Notes: a model not told the origin generated them from the sequence alone. DNA of 64,000 nt from Flavobacteriales bacterium (GCA_020635435.1 JACJZU010000003.1:310001-374000), one strand, 5' to 3'. Positions 18,318 to 30,842 are shown, numbered from the stretch's first letter. A program made the numbers and translations.

Positions 18318-18338
18318 GGTTTTTACGGCGTAAAAACC
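18318..18338. promoter_or_regulatory. 9-bp perfect hairpin between TonB receptor and MscS genes
   Basis: GGTTTTTAC, loop GGC, then GTAAAAACC. It starts 4 bp after the receptor stop and ends 6 bp before the MscS ATG. No T tract follows, so it is not a classical terminator; it could protect the 3' end or limit ribosome access to the MscS start. Confidence 0.5.
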
Positions 18339-18344
18339 GAGAAA

Positions 18345-19970
18345 ATGATCAGAAAGTACTTCACAATATTTCTTTTTTTCTTTTGGGGAACTGCATCATT
18401 TGCCGAGGCAGATAGCGTCCAAAGTTCACCGTTTACGGTGATCTACAATCACCTCTATTTTCTTCAAACGGATAGCTATGAGCAGGAAAAAGCCGCCCGT
18501 TCATTTCAACTGGATCTGAACGATGGGAAAAGAGCGGCTGTGCGGTTGAAGCAGATACTTGACGGACAGGGGATCTTCATTGATCTCAATGAATTACCTC
18601 AGGAAAGTGCTTTTGTTGACTCGATCAGCGGAAGAGCGATTTACCGGCTCTCCCCAAAGTTTCCGGAGATCTATGTCGAAAAAACTGCCGACGGCTGGTA
18701 CTATTCCAAGGAAACAGTTAAGGCCATCCCCGCATTACACAACCGTACTTTCCCTTTCGGCGCCCAATGGAATACCTATTTCCATGCCCCCTTTTGGCAC
18801 ATCAAATATCTGGGACTGAAATTACTTCAGTGGTGCGAATTGGTCGTGCTTGTTGTGGTCTGCCTGCTCTTTTTCTGGTTATTCAACCGTTTGGTCAGGT
18901 ACGTGCTCCCTAAGTTCGTCCATCGGAGGTCGATGTCGGGCGGAGAATTACCTATTCGAAGGCTTTCCAGGGTTACAGCGCTTTTTGTTGCATTCAAGTT
19001 ATTCAAATGGTTGCTCCCGGTGATCATGCTCCCCCCGAGGTTGAATAGTTTGAGCCTTACGGGGCTGGATATCATTGCGCTCTTCTTCAGTATTTTGATC
19101 GCTCTGCAGATCCTGGAGGTTGTGTATTCTTTCCTAAGAAAGAAAGCTGAAGCCACGGAATCCAAAATGGACGATCAACTGATCCCGGTTCTGAGAAGAG
19201 TGAGCCAGATCATCGTATGGACTGTTGGTGGAATATTCATTTTGAGGAGTCTGGATATCAATGTAACTGCACTTCTGGCCGGAATATCCATTGGTGGTTT
19301 GGCGATTGCACTGGCTGCCCAGGATACTGTTAAGAATTTCTTTGGATCCATCCTGATCTTCATAGACAAACCCTTCCAGATCGGTGATTGGATTCGATTT
19401 CAGGAAGTTGACGGTATGGTGGAGGAGGTTGGACTTCGCGCCACACGGATAAGGACATTCGCCAACTCCATAACCTATGTTCCAAACGGTCTGCTGGCCA
19501 ACCAGGTGGTAGACAACATGGGACTGCGGAAATTCCGCAGATTCAGCACAGAACTCACGATAACCTACGACACCAGTCCGGATATGATCCAGTTATTTGT
19601 CGAAGGGGTTCGGGAGATCATTCGGAACCATCCTACAACCCGAAAAGACGTATTTGAGGTGCACCTCAATAGTTTTGGCTCTAGTTCGCTCAATGTGTTG
19701 CTATACATGTTCTTCGAGGTTCCGACCTGGTCGGATGAGTTAAAGGGAAGACACGAAATAATGACGGCAATTTTAATGCTGGCCAGAGATCTCGGGATTC
19801 GATTCGCCTTTCCCACTCAAACGCTCCACATTGAGGAATTTCCGGGAACCATGGCAACAACACCAACCAGTTTGAAACCCGAAACTGCGCGAATTCAACT
19901 CCAGAATTCGCTCGCACAGATCCGGTCGAAATGGCAGATCTCCGATCAGGAGGTGGAGTCAGGAAATTGA
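18345..19970 (+). CDS. Mechanosensitive channel, MscS family
   Basis: Protein of 541 residues. An N-terminal signal-like helix (about 4-20) is followed by a periplasmic region to about 150. Membrane helices lie at about 162-188, 208-230, 240-262 and 284-302. The pore helix TM3 (about 306-332) carries the glycine/alanine-rich I-S-I-G-G-L-A-I-A-L-A-A-Q-D-T, followed by the conserved F-I-D-K-P-F-Q-I-G-D-W-I at the start of the beta domain. The cytoplasmic vestibule fills the rest. It opens under membrane tension to release solutes during osmotic downshock. It is larger than E. coli MscS (286 residues) because of the added N-terminal part. Confidence 0.92.
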   Translation: MIRKYFTIFLFFFWGTASFAEADSVQSSPFTVIYNHLYFLQTDSYEQEKAARSFQLDLNDGKRAAVRLKQILDGQGIFIDLNELPQESAFVDSISGRAIYRLSPKFPEIYVEKTADGWYYSKETVKAIPALHNRTFPFGAQWNTYFHAPFWHIKYLGLKLLQWCELVVLVVVCLLFFWLFNRLVRYVLPKFVHRRSMSGGELPIRRLSRVTALFVAFKLFKWLLPVIMLPPRLNSLSLTGLDIIALFFSILIALQILEVVYSFLRKKAEATESKMDDQLIPVLRRVSQIIVWTVGGIFILRSLDINVTALLAGISIGGLAIALAAQDTVKNFFGSILIFIDKPFQIGDWIRFQEVDGMVEEVGLRATRIRTFANSITYVPNGLLANQVVDNMGLRKFRRFSTELTITYDTSPDMIQLFVEGVREIIRNHPTTRKDVFEVHLNSFGSSSLNVLLYMFFEVPTWSDELKGRHEIMTAILMLARDLGIRFAFPTQTLHIEEFPGTMATTPTSLKPETARIQLQNSLAQIRSKWQISDQEVESGN

Positions 19971-19985
19971 TAATCCGATGAATGT

Positions 19986-20028
19986 CACCTCCCTGAGGTG
20001 ATTGCGCTCATTTTTTTTACAGCTGAAT
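19986..20028 (+). terminator. Weak hairpin followed by a T tract after mscS
   Basis: CACCTC-CCT-GAGGTG forms a 6-bp stem, but ten bases separate it from the run of eight T. It is the only terminator-like signal between the MscS gene and tnaA, and the spacing makes intrinsic termination doubtful. Confidence 0.3.
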
Positions 20029-20037
20029 GGCTATAGT

Positions 20038-21471
20038 ATGCACGAAAAAAAAGGAACCGTGCAGCACAAGACCATCATTGAACCGTTTAAGATAAAATCT
20101 GTGGAACCGATACGTCTCAGCACCGAATCGGAACGCACTGTATTACTTGAAGAGGCATATTACAATCCGTTTTTACTCCACTCCGACGATGTGATCATCG
20201 ATCTGCTGACCGACAGTGGAACCTCGGCGATGAGTGCCGAGCAATGGGCCGGGATCCTCCGTGGCGATGAAGCGTATGCCGGCAGTAAATCCTGGTATCG
20301 AATGCGCGATGCCATTTGCGATCTCACAGGGTTTGAGCATGTTCTGCCTACCCATCAAGGTCGTGCCGCCGAGCGGATCATTTACGGTATGATCGGTGGA
20401 GAAGGCAAGGTATTCATTAGCAATACGCACTTCGACACTACCCGGGCCAATATCGAATATTCCGGTGCCGAGGCTATTGACCTTCCGGTAGCAATAGGTA
20501 GGGACACGGCAGCCATACATCCGTTCAAGGGAAATATCGATACGGAAGCATTGCAGGAAGTTATCAGCGAAAGGGGGGCAAACAATATTGCTGCGGTAAT
20601 ATTAACAGTAACCAACAACAGTGGTGGCGGGCAACCGGTGAGCATGGCCAATGCCCGGGAAACGAGCCGGATCTGCAGTGAAAATGGAATTCTCTTTTTA
20701 CTCGATTGTTGTCGCATAGCCGAAAATTCCTGGTTTGTCAGAAACCGGGAAGCAGGCTTCGAGAATAAAAGCTTTAGAGCCATTGCCCGTGAAATGTTCG
20801 CCCTGGCTGATGGTGCTGTAATGAGTGCTAAAAAAGACGCACTGGTGAATATGGGTGGATTCCTCGCTTTGAAGGATAAACAATTGGCTCAGGAATGTCA
20901 GAACATGCTGATCATTACGGAGGGATTCACTACATACGGAGGACTTTCCGGCCGGGATATGGAGGCAATTGCGATCGGATTAGACGAAGTTTTCGATCCG
21001 GATTATCTGGAATACCGAATTCGAAGCACTGCTTACCTCGGAGAGAATTTGCACAAACTTGGCGTTCCCCTCATGTTGCCAATCGGGGGGCATGCCGTAT
21101 ACATCGATGCGCGTAAGCTCTATCCACACATCCCACCGAAGGAATATCCCGGACAATCTCTGGTTTGTCAGTTGTATCTCAAAGGCGGAATCCGTGCCGT
21201 AGAGATCGGTTCGGTGATGTTCGGCAAGTATGCGGCAAATGGTGAACTGATACCCGCCTCAATGGAATTGGTGCGACTTGCCATTCCCCGCCGGGTATAT
21301 ACTCAAAGCCATATGGAATATGTGATCGAAACCTTCGAACAGATCTTGAAGGAACGCAACGCGGCGAGCGGTTTTGAGATAATTGAAGAACCGAGATTTC
21401 TAAGGCATTTCACAGCTAAATTCAGTCCAGTACTGAATGGTGTGGTTCATTCCGAACGAGTGATCTATTGA
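20038..21471 (+). CDS. tnaA: Tryptophanase
   Basis: PLP enzyme that splits L-tryptophan into indole, pyruvate and ammonia. It has 477 residues and the beta-eliminating lyase fold. The PLP lysine is K266 in S-A-K-K-D-A-L-V-N-M-G-G. Two positions separate it from tyrosine phenol-lyase: Ile390 in A-V-E-I-G, where TPL has Arg381, and His457 in L-R-H-F-T-A-K, matching His463 of E. coli TnaA. The first ATG at 20038 is preferred over an upstream in-frame TTG. No TnaC-like leader peptide is visible. The ACD gene starts 1 bp after its stop, so it heads a three-gene operon. Substrate choice is a residue-based inference and fairly strong. Confidence 0.85.
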   Translation: MHEKKGTVQHKTIIEPFKIKSVEPIRLSTESERTVLLEEAYYNPFLLHSDDVIIDLLTDSGTSAMSAEQWAGILRGDEAYAGSKSWYRMRDAICDLTGFEHVLPTHQGRAAERIIYGMIGGEGKVFISNTHFDTTRANIEYSGAEAIDLPVAIGRDTAAIHPFKGNIDTEALQEVISERGANNIAAVILTVTNNSGGGQPVSMANARETSRICSENGILFLLDCCRIAENSWFVRNREAGFENKSFRAIAREMFALADGAVMSAKKDALVNMGGFLALKDKQLAQECQNMLIITEGFTTYGGLSGRDMEAIAIGLDEVFDPDYLEYRIRSTAYLGENLHKLGVPLMLPIGGHAVYIDARKLYPHIPPKEYPGQSLVCQLYLKGGIRAVEIGSVMFGKYAANGELIPASMELVRLAIPRRVYTQSHMEYVIETFEQILKERNAASGFEIIEEPRFLRHFTAKFSPVLNGVVHSERVIY

Positions 21472-21472
21472 C

Positions 21473-24927
<3,455 letters not shown>

Positions 24928-24932
24928 GCGGG

Positions 24933-25268
24933 TCACTCTTCTTCTTCGGAATTCTCGCCGGAATTTCTGTATCTGAGCCTCAGCTCTTTCTGCAGGGCGA
25001 TCTCTGCATGTCCCTTATCCTGGGCGACCAGGTTGTTCAGGGTACGAAGCGTGCGAACAGCCGTTTCTCTACCGTGTAATTCCGTGGAGTTTCTGAAATT
25101 GGACGTGGTGATCACATTACCATCCTGATCCACCATGATGAAATACTCATTGAAATTCCAATGGATATGATAAATGGGGTCCGATTTTTTGAATATTGGC
25201 AAATCCGGATACTTGAAGTGTAAAGTTAGGGAATTACTTTCTGACCTGACCCTCAGATTTTCCTTCAA
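24933..25268 (-). CDS. Small uncharacterised protein
   Basis: Open frame of 111 residues, not recognised. The first half alternates short strands (Y-F-I-M-V-D-Q-D-G-N-V-I-T-T looks like a beta hairpin). The second half is a long charged helix ending in an acidic tail (E-E-E-E). No signal or membrane segment is present. It is convergent with tpl, 5 bp away. Globular composition and tight packing argue that it is real, but this cannot be proved here. Confidence 0.5.
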   Translation of the reverse strand: MKENLRVRSESNSLTLHFKYPDLPIFKKSDPIYHIHWNFNEYFIMVDQDGNVITTSNFRNSTELHGRETAVRTLRTLNNLVAQDKGHAEIALQKELRLRYRNSGENSEEEE

Positions 25269-25359
25269 TTCAAAACAAATTGTGTTTGCAGCGATATGGA
25301 ATCCAATTATTTTTGCAGCCGTTAACGCAATCCGATCACACGGTAGTTACAGAACACCA

Positions 25360-25447
25360 GGAGAGGTGGCAGAGTGGTCGAATGCGGCGGTCTTGAAAAC
25401 CGTTGAGGGTTAAACCTCCGGGGGTTCGAATCCCTCCCTCTCCGCCA
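25360..25447 (+). tRNA. tRNA-Ser(UGA)
   Basis: An 88-nt class II tRNA. The acceptor stem is GGAGAGG with CCTCTCC, the discriminator is G, and the terminal CCA is encoded. The anticodon loop CTTGAAA gives TGA. A long variable arm precedes the T arm GGGGG-TTCGAAT-CCCTC. A partial copy of the 3' end lies 167 bp downstream. Confidence 0.95.
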
Positions 25448-25455
25448 AATGGAGA

Positions 25456-25483
25456 AGCCAGCGCCACGCGCCGGCTTTTTTGT
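25456..25483 (+). terminator. Rho-independent terminator of tRNA-Ser
   Basis: AGCC-A-GCGC, loop CAC, GCGC-C-GGCT: an 8-bp stem with one A/C mismatch, followed by TTTTTTG. It begins 8 bp after the encoded CCA. Confidence 0.85.
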
Positions 25484-25595
25484 TTCAATGTGGAGTCTGA
25501 GTCAAAGGCTCAAGCGAAGCAGAAAAATAAAAACGCCGTAACCTCAATGTGGTGGGCTTTTCATTCTGAAGTCACCCATATCAAAATCACGTCGT

Positions 25596-25612
25596 AATCC
25601 CTTCCTCTCCGC
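25596..25612 (+). repeat. Partial copy of the tRNA-Ser 3' end
   Basis: AATCCCTTCCTCTCCGC matches the 3' end of tRNA-Ser (25429-25445) at 16 of 17 positions. It begins at T-loop nucleotide 58, the same breakpoint as the tRNA-Arg copies. The spacing from the original is 167 bp. Confidence 0.75.
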
Positions 25613-25921
25613 TCTCATACTCTGAAGCTTTAGGGAAGCAGGTTCTTTTTCCAAACGCTGAGGCGAAAAACCCACCTACGACTCATGATGTAATTACAAA
25701 GAATCCGTATCGGCAATCGATAAGGCTTTTTCCTACCCGACTAGATCATCCAAAAAAGCGTATTGAAAAGTCCGAATTACACAATACCTGCTCAAATTTT
25801 CCTTCTCCACGGAGATGGCGATCAAACGGGAAGCTATTTTCTACTCAATTCAATATCCGGCAGGGAGCCAATAGGATAGAACAAACTTTGTGTGACCAGT
25901 CCGTTTACGCCGTTAAAGATG

Positions 25922-26881
25922 TCAAATGCCGGGCAATTCGGCTGATTCCGGGCTCTGACCGTCTGCAAGATCTATACTCGAATTCAATTCAAACCCGATC
26001 AGAAGTACCAGTGAATTGAAGTAGATCATCATCATTAATACGAGTATGGTTCCAATGGAACCGTAGATCTTGTTGTAGGAATTGAAGTTGTTCACGTAAA
26101 AGGTAAATGCTATGGTCGCGATCACAGATAAACAAGTGGCCAACGTGGCGCCCGGACTAAAAAAACTCCATTTTGCGATGCGTGAACTACCAAAATAATA
26201 AAGACTGGCAAACAGAAAATAGACCAATACAAAAAGAAGGATATATTGAGCAATGTTCAAGCTCACTTCAATTAGGCGTTTATTGATAACTACTTCGTCG
26301 GCAAGCCATGCAAGGGTGATCTGCACGTAAATGATCAAAACTACAGTTGTAATAAGGCCGAGTGTAACGAGGAAAGTGAGTGCAATACTCCGCAGGCGAT
26401 CAACATACCAGGGTCGTTTTTGGCGCTCCGGTACATATTTGTTGAAAGCACTCATCATACTGCTGAAGGCATTACTGCTGAAATACAGTGCAAACACAAA
26501 TCCAAATGAGAGCAAACTCAGGTTTTGATTCTGAATGATGTCTTCAATGGTAACGATTAGGAAGTCGTACGCATTTTGGGGCAACAGCAGTACGATCTGC
26601 CGGAGCAATTCATCCTGAAAATTTTCGATCGGGATATAGGCGATCAGTGTGAAGAAGAAAATGATCGCCGGAAACAAGGCCAGGAAAAATGAAAAGGCGA
26701 GGGAAGAGGTACGTAAGAGCAGATCCTCATCATACATGGATTTTATAAAAAACCTGCCCACTTCGTAAAGACTGCGACCTTGAAATCCGGGTATGGTCAC
26801 TCTTTCCGCCCAGGAGATCAGAACTTTAAGAATTGGTAATTCTCTCAGTCGTTGCCAGCTCCACCATTTTTGCTTTTCCAA
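25922..26881 (-). CDS. YihY/virulence factor BrkB family membrane protein
   Basis: Integral inner-membrane protein of about 319 residues with six hydrophobic helices and the family segment S-S-L-A-F-S-F-F-L-A-L-F-P-A near residue 60. The family was once misnamed ribonuclease BN; its role is unsettled. The frame is open to a GTG at 26920, but a TATATTTG -7 box lies between that codon and a TTG at 26881. Translation from the TTG is therefore more likely, with a leader of about 16 bp, although TTG is a weak start. It is transcribed divergently from serC. Confidence 0.8.
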   Translation of the reverse strand: MEKQKWWSWQRLRELPILKVLISWAERVTIPGFQGRSLYEVGRFFIKSMYDEDLLLRTSSLAFSFFLALFPAIIFFFTLIAYIPIENFQDELLRQIVLLLPQNAYDFLIVTIEDIIQNQNLSLLSFGFVFALYFSSNAFSSMMSAFNKYVPERQKRPWYVDRLRSIALTFLVTLGLITTVVLIIYVQITLAWLADEVVINKRLIEVSLNIAQYILLFVLVYFLFASLYYFGSSRIAKWSFFSPGATLATCLSVIATIAFTFYVNNFNSYNKIYGSIGTILVLMMMIYFNSLVLLIGFELNSSIDLADGQSPESAELPGI

Positions 26882-26897
26882 TGCGGGATTTGAGCTG

Positions 26898-26905
26898 CAA
26901 ATATA
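26898..26905 (-). promoter_or_regulatory. -7 promoter box (TATATTTG) of the YihY gene
   Basis: Exact TAnnTTTG match on the minus strand, 16 bp before the TTG start proposed at 26881. Confidence 0.45.
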
Positions 26906-26963
26906 GGCGCTGAAAAGCACTGTGATTTAACATGCATTTCTATGGAAAGCCATGGGCTATGAA

Positions 26964-26971
26964 TACTTTTG
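26964..26971 (+). promoter_or_regulatory. -7 promoter box (TACTTTTG) of the serC operon
   Basis: Exact TAnnTTTG match, 15 bp before the serC ATG. Confidence 0.5.
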
Positions 26972-26986
26972 CAGCAAAATTGAATC

Positions 26987-28042
26987 ATGTCTAAAATTCA
27001 CAATTTTTCAGCCGGACCGGCAGTATTGCCGAAAGAAGCCATTGAAGAGTCGATAGATGCCTTGCGAAATTTTGCCGGAACAGGCTTGTCCCTGCTTGAG
27101 GTTTCACACAGGGGGAAGGAGTTTGTCGAAGTTATGGATCAGGCTTGCGCATCGGTACGAGAGCTGATGGGCCTGACCGATGAATATGCCGTTGTCTATC
27201 TTCAGGGAGGTGCCAGCACACAGTTTCTCATGGTAGCGATGAATTGTCTGCAGAATAAGGCCGGATATTTGGATACCGGAACCTGGGCATCCAATGCCAT
27301 TAAAGAAGCAAAACTATTCGGTGAGGTATCGGTGTTGGGTAGCAGCAAAGAGACGGGCTACGATCACATACCGAAAGGTTATACCATTCCTGCCGACCTC
27401 GATTACTTCCACTGTACGAGTAACAATACCATATTCGGCACTCAAATGCAGGAATTTCCGGATAGTCCGGTACCGATGATCTGCGACATGAGTTCGGACA
27501 TTTTCTCCAGACAACTCGATTTCAGCAAATTCGACCTGATCTACGCCGGGGCCCAAAAGAATATTGGTCCTGCCGGGGTCACATTGGTCGTGATAAAAAA
27601 AGAACTGCTAGGGAAAGTAAATCGGGTGATCCCTACCATGTTGGACTATCGCACCCACATTTCAAAGGAATCGATGTTCAACACCCCGCCGGTTTTTCCG
27701 GTTTTTGTGGTTTGGCGAACACTGGAATGGGTAAAAAAGCATGGATTGGCCGAGATCGAGGCCATCAACAATTCCAAGGCTGATCTGTTGTATTCCGAAA
27801 TAGACCGCAACGGATTATTCCGGGGTGTTGCACAAGTGGAAGATCGATCCCGAATGAATGTGACCTTTGATCTGGTAGATCAGCAGCTGAGTCCTGCATT
27901 CCTGGAATGCTGTAAAGAAGCCGGTATCAGTGGTGTGAAAGGGCATCGTTCGGTTGGCGGATTCAGGGCTTCCATATACAATGCGCTTGGTTTGGAAAGC
28001 GTTGAAGCTCTGGTAGATGTTATGCGAAACTTCAAGGCTTGA
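26987..28042 (+). CDS. serC: Phosphoserine aminotransferase
   Basis: PLP enzyme converting 3-phosphohydroxypyruvate and glutamate to phosphoserine and 2-oxoglutarate, the second step of serine synthesis. It has 351 residues, close to the usual 360. The N-terminal N-F-S-A-G-P-A-V-L-P and H-R-G-K-E-F motifs, G-G-A-S-T-Q-F near 75 and the PLP lysine K191 in Y-A-G-A-Q-K-N-I-G-P-A-G are intact. The C-terminal G-H-R-S-V-G-G-F-R-A-S motif is also present. It is the first gene of serC-serA-DUF1015. Confidence 0.95.
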   Translation: MSKIHNFSAGPAVLPKEAIEESIDALRNFAGTGLSLLEVSHRGKEFVEVMDQACASVRELMGLTDEYAVVYLQGGASTQFLMVAMNCLQNKAGYLDTGTWASNAIKEAKLFGEVSVLGSSKETGYDHIPKGYTIPADLDYFHCTSNNTIFGTQMQEFPDSPVPMICDMSSDIFSRQLDFSKFDLIYAGAQKNIGPAGVTLVVIKKELLGKVNRVIPTMLDYRTHISKESMFNTPPVFPVFVVWRTLEWVKKHGLAEIEAINNSKADLLYSEIDRNGLFRGVAQVEDRSRMNVTFDLVDQQLSPAFLECCKEAGISGVKGHRSVGGFRASIYNALGLESVEALVDVMRNFKA

Positions 28043-28077
28043 TCGAGCTGGTTAAAAGAAATTAAAGAGCAGAAAGA

Positions 28078-29052
28078 ATGAATTGGATCATACGAGCAAA
28101 CGACGGGATCGACGAGTCCGGAAAAGAGATCTTGGAGAAAGCGGGGTGCACGGTTTATACCGACCACCTCGACGCAAATGCACTTTTGGAAGCAGCGGAT
28201 TCCTATCACGCGCTTCTGGTACGGAGTGCCACCAAAGTGCGACAAGATCTTATCGATGCATCTGTCAATCTCATTGTGATCGGACGGGGAGGGGTTGGAC
28301 TGGATAATATTGATGTGCATTATGCCTCAGAAAAAGGAGTGCCGGTGGTGAATACTCCTGCAGCATCTTCCGCCTCGGTGGCTGAATTGGTTTTCGGCCA
28401 TCTTTTCACCATGGTAAGAGGCTTGCAGATCACCAATCGAATCATGCCGGACCAGGGAGATTCGAGATTTAAAGAACTCAAGAATCTGTGCAGTGACGGA
28501 ATTGAATTGAACGGTAAGACCTTGGGAATTATCGGCGCTGGTCGTATTGGTCGCGAAACGGCACGCATTGCGATCGGCTGCGGGATGCATGTCCTTTTTC
28601 ATGATCCATTTCTCGATGAGGTTACTGTTCCCGTTCATTTCCACCGCGCTCTCGGCATTCAGGATCTGGAGCTCAGGCTTCCTACTTTGTCGAAAGAAGA
28701 TGTTCTCCGTCAGTCGGATTTCATTACTCTGCATGTACCTGGCGGGGGCGATGCCGTGATCGGTGAGGTAGAGTTTCAATTGATGAAGGACGGTTCAGGT
28801 ATCGTGAACTGTGCACGTGGTGGTGTGGTAGACGAAAAAGCTTTGAACCGGGCAATTGAGAGCGGCAAGATCGCATATGCCGGAATTGATGTTTTCGAGA
28901 AAGAGCCGCCGGTTTATCTGGACATTCTCAAACACGATCAGGTTTCACTTAGTCCGCACATCGGTGCGGCCACCCGGGAAGCACAGGAACGGGTAGGTGT
29001 TGAATTGGCCGAAAAGGTGCTGGCCGAATTGCGAAAAGCTCAAGTTTCCTAA
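28078..29052 (+). CDS. serA: D-3-phosphoglycerate dehydrogenase, short form
   Basis: NAD-dependent enzyme for the first step of serine synthesis. It has 324 residues, with the 2-hydroxyacid dehydrogenase layout: Rossmann motif G-I-I-G-A-G-R-I-G-R (about 155-164), C-A-R-G-G-V-V-D-E, and the catalytic histidine in S-P-H-I-G-A-A-T. No ACT or other regulatory domain follows, so it probably lacks classic serine feedback. It lies 35 bp after serC, which makes the phosphoglycerate assignment much stronger than sequence alone. Confidence 0.92.
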   Translation: MNWIIRANDGIDESGKEILEKAGCTVYTDHLDANALLEAADSYHALLVRSATKVRQDLIDASVNLIVIGRGGVGLDNIDVHYASEKGVPVVNTPAASSASVAELVFGHLFTMVRGLQITNRIMPDQGDSRFKELKNLCSDGIELNGKTLGIIGAGRIGRETARIAIGCGMHVLFHDPFLDEVTVPVHFHRALGIQDLELRLPTLSKEDVLRQSDFITLHVPGGGDAVIGEVEFQLMKDGSGIVNCARGGVVDEKALNRAIESGKIAYAGIDVFEKEPPVYLDILKHDQVSLSPHIGAATREAQERVGVELAEKVLAELRKAQVS

Positions 29053-29053
29053 C

Positions 29054-30271
29054 GTGTTGAATTTCATACCCTTCAGGGCGCTGAGACCTCGCCCGCAACA
29101 TGCCGCTGAAATTACGGGGATGAGCGCCGAATTCACCGACGACGAGTCCCTCATCGAATTTCTTCGCCGGAATCCGGATAATGCCATGTTGCTCACGAAA
29201 ATGCATCTGCTCGATGCGTCGCTTTCTCAGAACTCTGAGCCATATTATTCGGCCATAGAGCAATTCGCCGCTGATCTTCGCATTAATCCGAAAGTTATTC
29301 GGGATGAAAAACCCGCCTTTTACATATACAGGCAGCGTATTGACGGTGTACCCCATACAGGAATTGTTGGTCTGGTCGATGTAGAGAATTTTCTGAACGG
29401 TGAAATTAAACGCCATGAAAATACACGGGTGGAACGCGAAAAATTCATCGGTCAGCTTTTTGAGCGAACGGGAATCATCACCCAACCTGTTCTCATGGGG
29501 CATCAACACCATGCCGATCTGGAAGAATTTGCACTCCGCTTTGCAGAGTCCAACCCACCTATCCTCGAATTGGAAACAGCTACCGGATCAAATCAGATCT
29601 GGATGGTGCACCAAGACAACCAGATCGCCGAGATCAGATCCTTTCTGGAACAATTGGAGTCGTTGTATATCATGGACGGACATCATCGCATCGCTACGGT
29701 GGCACGTCTCTACAATGAGCATAAAGATGAGGCACACAGATATCTTCCCGCTTTCTTGCTCGACGAACACCAATTGCAGATCGATCCTTTTCATAGGATT
29801 GTACAAATCCAGGAACCTGCATTGGACGACCTGCTCGAAATGTTGGCTTTGGATTTTGAAGTAACGGCACTCCGTGACATACAACTCCATGCAGGGAAGC
29901 ATGGCCGATTCATACTAATAAGCAATGGCCGGGTTTTCCAATTGGACTATACCGGTTCGGATCGATTCGAACTCGATGTGCTCCTTTTTGAAGAGATCAT
30001 CCTCAAGAAACACTTCAAGATCATGGATTCGCGCCACGACAACCGCCTGTCGTTCGCCAAAGGACATGAAGCAACAAGAAGTGCCTTGAGGTCATCACAA
30101 GCCACAGATACACATCTATTCATACTGAATCCCTGTACTTTCGATGAGATCCGACAGGTTTCAGAAAGAGGGGAGGTGATGCCTCCAAAGAGTACCTCGA
30201 TCGAACCTAAGAGCCGTACCGGTATTCTGATGTGCGAATACGGAAGGCAAAAGCCTCTTTTTATCCGATAG
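29054..30271 (+). CDS. DUF1015 family protein
   Basis: Protein of 405 residues that opens with F-I-P-F-R-A-L-R-P and contains the family hallmark M-D-G-H-H-R-I-A-T near residue 215. The biochemical role is unknown, but the family often travels with serA and serC, as here. GTG at 29054 lies 1 bp after the serA stop and puts the family's N-terminus first; a longer frame from 28997 would run inside serA. It ends tail to tail with the next gene, overlapping by 11 bp. Confidence 0.85.
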   Translation: MLNFIPFRALRPRPQHAAEITGMSAEFTDDESLIEFLRRNPDNAMLLTKMHLLDASLSQNSEPYYSAIEQFAADLRINPKVIRDEKPAFYIYRQRIDGVPHTGIVGLVDVENFLNGEIKRHENTRVEREKFIGQLFERTGIITQPVLMGHQHHADLEEFALRFAESNPPILELETATGSNQIWMVHQDNQIAEIRSFLEQLESLYIMDGHHRIATVARLYNEHKDEAHRYLPAFLLDEHQLQIDPFHRIVQIQEPALDDLLEMLALDFEVTALRDIQLHAGKHGRFILISNGRVFQLDYTGSDRFELDVLLFEEIILKKHFKIMDSRHDNRLSFAKGHEATRSALRSSQATDTHLFILNPCTFDEIRQVSERGEVMPPKSTSIEPKSRTGILMCEYGRQKPLFIR

Positions 30272-30842
30272 TCTGTCGCCTTAGGCTCAAAGATCTGCTG
30301 AACACTGCGTACAGGCCAAAGGCAATAAAGCTGAACAGCAACGTTGACATCACGCTGTTGAGGAAGAAACTTCCGAAGAACTCATTCTTGTAGAAGGCTA
30401 ATCCCGCCAAGTAACAGGCCGCCAGCCCTGTAAGATCTGTGGAATAGAGCGTGCCACTCGCCCAGGTCCCAAAATTGGTGACCAGGAAGAACAGGACTGA
30501 GGAAAGCAGGGCCCCCCGAAAAATGCGCAAAGCGCTGCGTTCAGAACCGATCAGATTTCGTCCGATCAGAACAACAGCCAGAAAACTTCCATATACCCAT
30601 AAAAATTCACCGCGAAGCAAATAGTCGAGATAAGCTTGACTCCACGCGGCCAGAATAAGATCACCAGCCAAAAGAGCCAAGAGGGGGATCATAAATGACA
30701 ATCGCCTGGAGGCGATCACAGATCCACCAAATAAGGCCATTGCGCCAATAGGCTCAAAATTAGGAATACTCATAAAGAGTCGGAGTGTAGCCAATCCTGC
30801 GATCAGAAGCACCACATCCACATTTTTCTTGAATTTCTCCAT
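30261..30842 (-). CDS. DUF6580-type integral membrane protein
   Basis: Protein of 193 residues with five or six membrane helices. The early N-F-E-P-I-G-A-M-A-L-F-G-G segment is typical of DUF6580 putative transport proteins, which resemble ECF-transporter substrate-binding components. ATG at 30842 starts directly before the first charged segment; an ATG 21 bp earlier is possible. No partner ATPase genes are nearby, and the substrate is unknown. Confidence 0.75.
   Translation of the reverse strand: MEKFKKNVDVVLLIAGLATLRLFMSIPNFEPIGAMALFGGSVIASRRLSFMIPLLALLAGDLILAAWSQAYLDYLLRGEFLWVYGSFLAVVLIGRNLIGSERSALRIFRGALLSSVLFFLVTNFGTWASGTLYSTDLTGLAACYLAGLAFYKNEFFGSFFLNSVMSTLLFSFIAFGLYAVFSRSLSLRRQTIG

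Larger units (their letters stand above)
25448..25921. other. 474-bp gene-free stretch after tRNA-Ser
   Basis: It holds the tRNA terminator, a 17-bp partial copy of the tRNA-Ser 3' end, and scattered short echoes (TCAATGTGG at 25485 and 25543). A second AATCC at 25702 may be a further decayed unit. No convincing gene is seen on either strand. Confidence 0.6.

Noticed and set aside
19971..20037. A TnaC-like leader peptide controlling tryptophanase
   Set aside because: No short frame with a tryptophan codon precedes tnaA; the in-frame TTG extension contains no tryptophan.
28997..29053. Upstream ATG start for the DUF1015 gene inside serA
   Set aside because: The added residues come from the serA reading region in another frame; GTG at 29054 places the family N-terminus correctly.
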